Origin: Margaritifera margaritifera
Lineage: Eukaryota; Mollusca; Bivalvia; Unionida; Margaritiferidae
NCBI GenBank assembly: GCA_029931535.1
Contig: JAQPZY010001415.1
Coordinates: forward strand, 744,001-808,000
Direction of reading: 5' to 3'
DNA length: 64,000 nt
Of the stretch, positions 37,901 to 49,900 are shown piece after piece. The notes beneath the pieces were generated by a model. It did not search any database and had not been told where the DNA came from. It saw nothing but the letters and a program-made list of their open reading frames with translations. How positions within the stretch are numbered: the stretch's first letter is position 1; every line of letters starts with the position of its first letter. The translations under genes and the position numbers were made by a program.

Positions 37901-40900
37901 GCATCTTTACATTATGCTTTAGGAAGTACAGGATTAATATCTTTATATTATGCTCTAGGAAGTACAGGATTAATATCTTTATATTATGCTTTAGGAAGTA
38001 CAAGACTAGCATCTTTACATTATGCTTTCGGAAGTACAGGATTAATATCTTTATATTATGCTTTAGGAAGTACAGGATTAATATCTTTATATCACAATAT
38101 TATATTAATTTAACATTTTGCCGACTTGACACATTTTAATTTGATTTTCAACCACAGTAAAAATGGGTATTTCCTCTTACCTCCCTGCAGGCAAATCATC
38201 TCCTATTGGAATAATTTCATGCCACTGCTTCTGCCAAGGGTCAAACCGCCAAATGTCACCCATCAGACCCAATTCAAATGAGTATCCTCCAAACAAATAT
38301 AAAGAGTCACCACAACTTGTAAGGGTGTGACCAAATCTGCCTATTGGCTGGCTCCTATCCCCCTCCCAATTAGAGGAACCATGTTTTAAGTTCCAGGGAA
38401 AGACATTTACATGGAATGGTTCTCCACCAAAGTCTGTCTTGCAGTTACAAGAGTCAGTTGCCTGCAAAAGAAGGAGCATTTTCAAATTAGCAAAATAATA
38501 CTGCATATATATCCTTTGTCTGTAAAACAGAGTTCTTTCCAGAACATGTTTCCCCTTTTTATGCATTCTCAAGATATTTTCCAGTCAAATTAAATAAGTG
38601 CATGTCAAATACACAAAGATGGTACATCAGCCAATTAAGAAGAAACAAAATGGAATCATTCTGACAAAGACATTTTACCACAGTGTTAAGAGTCATCTTT
38701 TAGCACTGGCTTCGAAATAAATGTCAACGAGATACTTGTGAAACAAATTCATAAGAACATCTTTGTACTAAGTTTAAGAAATAGTCATGTACTAAGCTTA
38801 AGAAATAGTCATGTACTAAGTTTAAGAAATAGTCATGTACTGAGTTTAAGAAATAGTCATGTACTAAGCTTAAGAAATAGTCATGTACTAAGCTTAAGAA
38901 ATAGTCATGTACTAAACTTAAGAAATAGTCATGTACTAAGCTTAAGAAATAGTCATGTACTAAGCTTAAGAAATAGTCATGTACTAAACTTGAGAAATAG
39001 TCATGTACTAAGCTTAAGAAATAGTCATGTACTAAGCTTAAGAAATAGTCATGCACTAAACTTAATAGTCATGTACTAAACTTAAGAAATAGTCATGTAC
39101 TAAACTTGAGATATCTTGCCACAAATTTTATAAAGTATATTACTGTGAATTCATATATTTTAAGGGGTATACACTTATGTAATTTTGGGGAAAATTACAT
39201 GTCTGTTGGTACTTACATTCGTTAATTGAGAAATAGGTTTCATCATTTCCACAAAAGGATCATTTTTTATCGTGTCTTTAAATTCATGGTTTAAAGCAAC
39301 CAAGAAATACATAACACCTTTTACTCCATGAAAAATTGTAAATTCACAATATCTGCAAGACTGGTTCCATCATTATTTCAACAAATATTCGATTTAATTT
39401 TAAATCAATATCTCAATATGCATACTGGGAGAAAGAATAAACAACAATCTGAGAAAAGAACATAAGCAAACAAAAAAGCTTTGCATGGGCCTTGAAAAGT
39501 AGGTTAAAGTGACTGATCTTTCATGTAGTGCTGAACCCATTCTCCTATGAATGTAGGACAGATGTTTTACCACTCTACTGGTAACACCACACATTAGATA
39601 TATAATGTACAATTTAACAAAATTAAAAAAGAAGAATGTAGGTTGTGGTGATCAATTTAGCTTTATTACTGGTAATCAAATAGGGTCACTGATTTATTTT
39701 ACTACATTAGTGGTAGTAAGCCTAAATATACAAACACGTATTGTCTGAAATACACCAGTATCAACATATATTCTGAGTTATAACTGTCATGCCAGGACAT
39801 CCCCCAATTTTTCTATACTTCACTAAATCCAAATAAGTTATTACTTACAACAGACATAGGTTATGCAGAACACAGTGTCTCACTTTGTTTGTGTTATGGG
39901 CTTGTACAAAAACTTTAACATTAGGTTGACGATGATGCCGATGCAGTAATGACATCAATAAAAGCATCACAAAAAACAATGTTTTGGGATTTTTCTCCTC
40001 CAAAAAATCAATGTAAGAAATCAGCGTTCAACTTGATGGGCAGAATAGCATGTGTAAGTAAACTCTTTGAAAACTCTATTATATTTTGATGTTGATCTCT
40101 TAAAATGACTGTGGGTATAAATGTTTCACTGGCATCATTTGACTGATTCACCAATAATAAAAATAATTCAGAATTGTTTTTTCAAATTGCGAGAATGTCC
40201 AAACACAAAAATAATGATTTGTCCTAAATGTTTAACTGTGCTCTCTATTAAACAAAAAATTATCAAGCAAATTCCAGGATTTGATGTCCCCAACTTTGTC
40301 TTGGAAGCACGGGATTGGGGTATTATAGAGTAAAGAGCTAGATGACAATGGTTATGTAGTAAATGAGTTAAGGTACATCTGTAAAGGGAGACACTACTGA
40401 TAACACAAAACACTAATAATGGAACCCTGTTGAGGTCTCATCAATAAAAAGCTGCATACAAAAATAGGTTTAACATTCAGCAGCCTTAACTCCTCTACAC
40501 AATGAAGGATACCGATAATCAAATCAATAAAAAGCTGCACATTAAATGTTCTTGAAATCCAATAGTAATCAAAACAATTAATGTGTGCAAACAGGAATGG
40601 CTGTCCAAAAATCTGGGGCCACATTTTTCCTAAATGATGGGAAGAAAATTCTCTAAAATCTACTCACCCAATCAGGCAAGAACTAAACATTTTTACTCAC
40701 CCATAATAAACTCTTACTCAACCAGCTATTATAGAAATATAAAAGTTGATAATATTAACGACTGAAATTTGATCATGTGAACTTAATTCTCTGAACCTTC
40801 TAGCACCAGTTGTAAATAACTACAAACTTAAAGTAGTTTTGCTCTCCCTCTTCTAAGTGTTTATTAGTACTTAAGAGTGACAGCAAAGTGCTTGGATAAC

Positions 40901-43900
40901 ACTGATCAAAGCAAATGTAAAACAAACTTCTGGCAGAAAGTATGGACTTTCATGAACAAAGTCGCCAATATTCTTCACAGAACATTCTTTTTATTCAAAG
41001 CTGTTAAATTTATAAATACATGGTAGCCACTGAAGGCAGTTTTTACAAATATGTGCTGGGATACTCTGATCATTCAAAGAGTTCGGAAGAAAATGATACA
41101 AAATTCTAAATTGCATCAATGGGGGACTACTTCACATTGAAAGTGCCTTTTCTAGGTCCCAAGTGTGCTTTACTGGAACAGCCCTCAAGACAAATACTGG
41201 TGAGCCCTGAATCAACATTCCTAATTGGACTATGATTGGAAAATTCACTCTACTGCTGGGAATTTTTACTCACTGTTTTTGAGTGGGGCCAGTGAATGTA
41301 TAACCCTTAAAAATGATGATGCAGATTAATTGCTAAAAAATCAACGAAAGTTGATGAAGTTGAAAATCATGACCCATAAATCTACCAAAAGATGAAGTTG
41401 ACAATCATGGCCCATAAATCTACCAAAAGATGAAGTTGACAATCATGGCCCATAAATCTACCAAAAGATGAAGTTGACAATCATGGCCCATAAATCTACC
41501 AAAAGATGAAGTTGACAATCATGGCCCATAAATCTACCAAAAGATGAAGTTGACAATCATGGCCCATAAATCTACCAAAAGATGAAGCTGACAATCATGG
41601 CCCATAAATCTACCAAAAGATGAAGTTGCCTTCTGAACATGTACCTAAACAACACTGAAAATCAAACTCAGTTGAGACCTCGTTAATATCAAGCCACCTG
41701 CTGAGACCTCATCAATATTAAGCCACCTGCTGACAATCAAATTCATCCAAGGCCTCATAGGTATCAAGAACATAAATCAGGTTTAAATTCAATAGTAATT
41801 AAGGTAGTCACTGTGCAGAAATTAAAGTGCATGGGTCTGACAATCAGAGGCTATAACTCCGATAAATGATGGCAGAGAATGCTCAAACTCATCCAAAATG
41901 TCATAAAAATCAAGCTGCATATCAAATTTGGTTGAAATCCAATAACAATTATGAAAATTATTGTGCTGAAGCAAAAGTGGATGGTGCCAACAGTAAGAGA
42001 ATATAACTCTTCTAAATTATTATGCTGAAATCTGACAATCAAACTCAGCCAAGGTCTCATCAATATCAAGCTGCACTATCAAATTTAGTTGAAATGCAAA
42101 AATAATTAAGAGAGTTTTTCTTCAGAAATGAAAGCTGGTGGGTTTGACAATCAGGGGAAATAAGTCTGGCAAACAATGATGTAAAAGATTGACAATCCAA
42201 CTCAGACAAGGTCTTGTCAATATCAAGCTGCATACCAAATGTGGTTGAAATCTAATAATAAAGCATTATTGTACTAAATCCAGTGAGTGGGTCTGACAAT
42301 CAGGGGCCAAAACTCTGCTAACAATGTCATGGTATGTATGTATGTCAGTACATATGTGGCACATCAGCACAATCCCGATGATATAGTGCTGATTAAAAGT
42401 ATGGTTTTAAAAATATAAAAATATTGAGGGAAAAATTGCAGAAAATTTTAGGAAAATAAACTCTTCCAAATAAATGCAATAATGTAGTCTTTCAATATAA
42501 AAGGCAAAGATTTTAATATAGAATTAAATGATCATGGTTGGGTATTTATCAAAGTGGACAACTGACCTAATCAGTCAAAAACTTTGTGAGTGATTAAGTA
42601 AAATTTACACTTTGATAAATACCCAACCATGATCATTTAATCCTCATAATTCCAATTTTTCTTCTTTCTGTATTCAAATCTGCTGATTCCATCAACAAAA
42701 CATTTGATTTTAGGTAGGATGTCCTATGACCATGACCTTGGATAATAACAGCAGATATAACAAGTGTACAAATTCAGTTTCAAAGCAAAACTTTCGTAAT
42801 TTGGATTTTATCAATGAAAAACAGGGGAAAAAACACAAAGAAGAGGAAGTAATCCCTTACCAAATAAAGGTAAAAATGAAATAAACTGTAAACAGCAACA
42901 ACTTCAATTTTATGTCATATGCAAAGGTGTTAATACGTACCAAGGTCCATTCAGTTTTCTAATATGAATTGAATTGTGCAGTTCTTGCAGGCAGAGCTGC
43001 TCGCAAAGCCAATCATATGCTTTGCTTGGTTAGAGTTGAATGTTGGAGTGCAGGAAGGATTGTGCAATGAGAGTGTCTGAACTTCAGATTGGAGAATTTA
43101 TCGGCGGTTGCAAATTTTGATCTTAAGTGAAAGGTGGGTTGGAGTTAGGAGCTGATTCTGATAAAGCTTGACCACCAGTAACCATATTTTACAAAACATC
43201 AGAAACCATATTTTACAAAACTGAATTGATAAGTTGTTTCTGTTTAGTGCTAGGTCTGCGAAATAGTTCTGAAAGACTCCTTATGCTTGTGGTCTGTCAT
43301 AAATAAAATATTTCTGGTAGCAAACACAGCATCGCTCATAGCTTGAATCCCTGGTTTTGGTACAGCTGAGTTACTCTTGTTGAGATGTATCCACATACCA
43401 AGTTTTATCAGGGCTCGTGAAATAGGGTCTAAGATATTGAAAGTATCTTGAATGAACAGCTGAAAATGCAAAAGTCGCTCAAACATGAAAATCTGCTCAC
43501 AGTGACCTAATTTTGGTATGGCTGAGTTACTCTCCCTGGGATGCATTCACATATCAATTTTCATGAGTGTTAAGTGAAATAGGGTCAGACAAACAAATGA
43601 ATGAATGAACAAAAGAAACAAACAAATGAATGGGCAAAATGGTTGATCTCCTCCCAACTTCAAATCCTGAAAATAAAAAAGGGTTGACTAGCTCTCTTAC
43701 CTGTTGATAAGTACAGTTTGGGGGACAAGTTTTCTGGATGCAGTCTGTCAGCTCATATCCCTCTATGCACACACATCTCCCAGAGTCCAAATCACATGCA
43801 TCCACATGGTATGTAGCATTGAAACCCTTCGTCGTGGATACTTGAAATACACAAAATTTGAACAGACTACAGTGTGGAAAGGTGGGACTATTAAAAGTAA

Positions 43901-46900
43901 ATTATAGATTTGGGAGAGCTGTTTTGAATTAATCATTGACTATAAGCAAGGGTGGAAAAACAACAAGGGTAGATTGTAAATGTAAATGGCACATAACATA
44001 CACTTGTCATATGAGATCTCATATTTTGATTCTACAGTTTCTATGTTAGATGCCCGAAGAAATTGTATTCTTCTTCACAGATAACTTATTGAGGTTCCCA
44101 AAGGTAGCTTCTAAAGACAGGCTCCACTGAACATTATTAGAACTCATCTGGGGTAATTAGAACTCATCTGGGGTAATTAGAACTCATCTGGGGTAATTAG
44201 AACTCATCTGGGGTAATTAGAACTCATCTGGGGTAATTAGAACTCATCTGGGGTAAAACAAATTCATCTTAAGGGTGTCAAAGCTGATATAAAGAAATTG
44301 TACATGCATGGTTTCCAAACTGTTACATTAAGAAATAAAAGATGTCATTTTTTGCGGTCAAAAACCTAATAAACAATGTTACTTCTCTTGTTCTTTGATT
44401 TGTGCAAGAATTTAAGAAATTGTTTTTCTCAACAATTTTTAACTGTTAAATTACCATTTCCACTAATATCAGCTGAGAAGTAGATGGTCATTTTTCCTGT
44501 GGTGGCTCTGACAACTGGAATGTTCTCTTTCCTGCTCCCACAAAATGCCCCGAGCAGTGTTCCTTTCTCTTCAGCATCATCATAGCCATTGATGAACTCT
44601 GGGATTCCATCATACACGTATATATAATCCTGAAATAACATAATCTTGATACATATAAACACTCATATAGATAAACACAATATGAAAAATATGACCACTT
44701 GTATACATAAACACAAGCATGAAACATATGAACACTCATATACATAAACACAATCACTAAATATGAACACTCATATACATAAACACAATCATTAAATATG
44801 AACACTCATACATAAACACAAGCATGAAACATGAAAACTCATATACATAAACACAAACATGACATAAGAACACTCATATACATAAACACAATCATGAAAC
44901 ATGAACACTCATATACATAAACACAATCATATACATGAACACTTATTCACATAAACACAATCATTATATACATGAACACTCATACATAAACATAACATGA
45001 AACATGAACTCATATACATAAACACAACCATGAAGCATATGAACACTCATACATAAACACAAGCATGAAATATGAACTCGTATACATAAACACAATCATG
45101 AAACATGAATACTCATCTACATAAACACAATCATGAAACATATGAACACTCATATACATAAACACAATAAACATATGAACACTTATATACACAAACACAA
45201 TCATGAAACATATGAACACTCATATACATAAACACAACATGAAACATGAACACCCATATACATAAACACAAGCATGAAACATGGACATATATACATAAAC
45301 ACAACATTAAACATATGAACACTCATATTCTAGAGGAAATATGAACACTCACATATTTGTGTACATAATCACGAAAAACAAAAAAAGAACACTTTGTAAG
45401 GGTCTGAGAATATTTTATGCCATTACTAAAAAAATTTAAGCAATGCATAAAATCCATACAATAGCCATTTCAGTCTGATGTCCTGAAACAGTGCAGATAT
45501 AATAATTACCTCAATCTTGAATAACAACACAATGACAACAACAACAATAATGTGCACAATATCAACAAGCACAACAACAACATCAAGAACAAAACTTTCA
45601 ACAATGACTGTATCTGCTAAAACCTTAACTAAGCAAGAAAATCATTTCTTATATTTAGAGGGTCTATCCCCATCAGATTTTTATATATAAAGTTGATTCT
45701 GATTGCTTTGACACTCCAACACCAACAATACCCAACCCCTGATAAATGGATTTGGATGAGAAAAACATTCTGTGTCTTTGTTATTAGCTTCTGTTGCTTA
45801 CCCGTCCACATTCGGTCACAACTGACTCCATCTCCAAGGAGATATGTGGTATGTTTATGTAAGGTGAAGGTTCCACAGTGATGTCTTTAAATACTGTCAG
45901 AATCCACAAGCAGTGAGATCGCCAGCTCTTTACTCCCGAACCTTTGTGTGTTCCAAGAGCACCGACAGAAATATTGTTCAGCACAACTCTATCATCACAA
46001 TTACGATAACATTTGCCTCCGTTTCTGAAAGTGAAATTAGTGACATATGTACATTCATATACAACATTCTTTTCAAAGCAATAATGGGGGAACATTATGA
46101 TAGGCGAAATCATGCTAGGGTTACCTCCTTGGTTAAAACTATCTTCTCCATTTCATGTATGAGACTGAGGCATATATACAAAATCTGAATATTTGAAGGG
46201 GGAGTCTGGGGGTCCTCCTCAAGCAGGGTTCTGAGGGGGCATTCCCCACCCCCAACATTGGGGGCCCTGGTAGGCAGCCCTGGATGAACATTAATTCAAG
46301 GAAATAGAAACCCATCTAAACTGTTTGTTCTTCTTACTATAATTTTTTGGGGTTGATGCTTTGTTCTTTTTTCCCCTTTAATTTCAAACCATAAAACTTG
46401 GTTAGGAAGACAAATTGAAAATGAAGCCATTTTAACTCGTGTATTATCAAATATACATTTAATATGATATACATTTAATATGACTCTCAGTTTTGACTTG
46501 CGAATATTCATTCCCATATGACTCCAATCCCTTTTTCCATGAGAAGCATAATACATGACCTTCTGACACAAGGTGCAGTATGCTTTTCCAGGAATGTCGA
46601 CTTCATGGAAAATAACTGTCCATGCATTTGACCATCAATTTCCTGCTCCATCCATATCCTGCATGTCATATGAATAAAATGCTGATGAAATACTATTAAA
46701 AGTTGATAAAAATAGTAACACTTTTCTTATATTGCTTCACTACAGTTTTTGTAAAACATAAAATGGTAACCTCAAAAATAGGTCACAGTCGACAATCGGC
46801 AACCACTTCCATACCAGGCCTCTTTTCATATCTCTGTATGATGAAATATTGGATACAATGAATATTTTTACTAGTAAAGGACCTGGATATGTCCACTGAG

Positions 46901-49900
46901 TCATAATTTGCTTCAGATTAGGCTACACAAATTCAATTTTTCACTTGTTTTTCATGGGTCATGTGTGACTTTTCAGCCGGAATTAGGTAGAAAGTAATGT
47001 AATTTCTGGTATTTATGATCATCAAATTAGCTCCAAAACTGACTACAGAACATAAAACTTCTTTTTCTATATTTCCACCTTCCTCTTGATGGGAAAATTT
47101 ACAAAAAGGCAACATTTTACTTTATTTATTAATGCACTGTATTGAAACAAAAGGTGGTGGTGGGAATGTCTTGAAATCAATACAAGGCTAAGAACAGAAC
47201 AGAACTTCAATTTGATGTGACACTAATGATGCCATATGATCATAGGGCACCTTTATTCCAGTAACATCTGTAAGTAACAAACAAAATTATTATAATGCAG
47301 TCTAAATTTATATTATGTTAGATGAATAAACAGATACATTTGTTTCATATTAAGAACTTGTTAATAAAGAAAGCTATTTTTAAGCCAAGAACAAAACAAC
47401 AGAAACTTCTATTACCGCTGCTATTTAAGAAGACAACTTCTCAATAAAACAAGAACAATATTATATAACTAATATTGGTTTACACCATACACAAACTCTT
47501 ATAATAATAATTTTTTAATCTGCTATAAGGGAACATCTGAAAATAAATTGCAATAAAAATTATGAGTGATAAGGGATAGGAGGTTAGAAACAACAAGACT
47601 GTGTTAAAAATTCCCCTAAATACTCGTTTTGCAATAAAAATTCCCAGTTCTAGGAATGGGGTCCCCAAAATTTTATCGTCGGAATCATCCCTGAAGTATT
47701 TAGCAAAGTCTGAGGGTAAATTCACCGCAAAGGCGAGTTGGGGGAGGAGATGGTTACTATGACGATAATGCTTAACACCATGTTCCCAGTGCAAACTACC
47801 AAGAAATACACAAAGATTTATCACAATACATATTTGTTAACTTTATGTATCAAAAGAGGAATTGGGGAAGACAAACTTTATTATTTTTCTTTTACATGCA
47901 CCACAATCACATGTCACAGCCATGTTTAGACATTGTGACACTAGACTGGTCTTCATAACTTCTACATAAAGGAAAAAAGATACCAGCATAGCGCAGAGAA
48001 AGAGGTAACGAGTCTACTTGACCAATCCAATTGCCTGAGTACTTGGACTGACTAAACAAATATGTCCAGGGCAAGCTAGTAAATGATCCATACAGCAATT
48101 GTATCCATACAGTAATTATATCCATACAGCAATTGTATCCATACAGTAATCGTATCTCAACTAACTGACTAGTTCTGCAACCTCCAAAACTTCCAGTAGG
48201 AACTCTATAAATTTAACTCCTGATTGGTTCAACTACGATTCAATTACAAATTCTCTTGTGATCAAGTGGCAGCTGAAAATTCAGTTTTTCCCCGACTTTG
48301 ATCAATATTTGCAAAATTCAAGGGCTTTTCCAGGTCAGGAACAAACTATTCTTTCTCCTGACTTTTTCCCGATTTCCTGGTAGCATGGGAAATCTGAACG
48401 AAATTATATAAGTAATTGTGTCAAATTTTGATTATAATTTTGTTTTACCTTCAGCATTATTAGGTCAGTTAGATTCAAATGCTATTATTATGTTGTCTTT
48501 AAAATAAAATTTAAACATTATAAAAATCAGTTATATCTAATTATGCGTAATGTACTCATATCAGCAGTACACATTTTGAGAAAAAAAGCAGTAACTTTAA
48601 AGGAAGGGAGTTGCAGTAGCTCAGTTGGTAGAGTGTCTTAACTTGTAATCCATGGGTCATAGGTTCAATACCCACTCAGGCCAGCCCAGGTCAGCCGCCT
48701 CAGTGTGTCCTTCAGAAAGGCACTTAGCTCCCATTTCCTCTGCATGATATAGCCACTGTGTTAAAAGGGGCCGGGCCATTACATAAAGTAGGTATTATTA
48801 TATCTGATTAAGTTAAATGTTCTTATAATTTTGCTGCACAGAAAATTCACCTACAATTAAGTGTTTTCACTTAAATGTTTGCAATAAATACAATGAAATT
48901 CACTTGTGTTCATGGGGCTCAAATGTTTGTAGATTTTTCGAGGCCAATTCATTTATTTAAAAACCTAATTATTTATCTATGAAAAGAAATGGAGTCTGAG
49001 GCATATATATACAAGAATTTACATCTATAGAAAAAAATGTAATTTTTTTTAGAAACCCAAAAAATGCCACACACCCCATGATTTCAAAGTATACTACAAT
49101 AAAAAAGCTTGCAAGAAAGGATGTAATCAAAATTATATTAGCAATGTTTACCTTGGGTCACCATAGAAACCATCCATACACTCCTGGCAGTAGATATCTC
49201 TGGTGTTATGGACACAGAAGCATTCTCCTGTTTCATTGTGACAAATACCTTCAAGGGGTTCCCCATGTCCATTACACTTACACTTGAAGCAACCTGTAAT
49301 TGATGCCAAAATGAAAAGATACAATTATCAGAACCAACCCTTATAATCATTTTAATATACTCTTATAACATACAGCAATGAACATACAAAATTTATTAAA
49401 TAGATTTGTGGTTAAATTTTACTAGCTCCTTGAGGAACAATATGCAAATGAACTGGTGCCCTCATTCATGAATTAGTGCCATCATGTCATAAACTGGTCC
49501 CCTTGTTCATCAAGTGCCCTTGTGTCATGAACTGGTGCTTTCAAGTCATGAACTGGTGTCCTTATGTCATGAACTAGCACTCTAAATTGCATTGATGTAG
49601 TGTCAGTAACCACTCACCATTTGTTAAATTGTCATTCATGAAAGTCAAAAGGCATATTAAATACAAGCTTGCAAAAATGGCAATCTAAAAAATGGATGCT
49701 TATTAATTAGATTAGATATCCATTTAAGTATAAACAAGAGGCCCAAGTGGGTCTGAGGTCACTCACCTGGCTTACACAACTTAACTGTTGACCATTTCAC
49801 TAAGTAGGCTTTTGTAGTAGTGTAGGAATGCATTATATGTCAACTACTATAGTATCATTTATTTTTGTGGATCTCAATTTTTGTGGCTTTGAAAAAAAAT

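Noticed and set aside
36428..38113. 561-codon open frame on the plus strand as a repetitive protein gene
   Set aside because: It is made only of the 36 bp array, opens in a dispersed repeat, lies in an intron of MEGF8 on the other strand, and similar frames exist on the minus strand.
39500..39600. Further tRNA-derived SINE on the minus strand
   Set aside because: A B-box-like GGGTTCAGCAC and an A-box-like GTAGAGTGGTAAAAC are visible, but no shared tail was found, so support is too thin.
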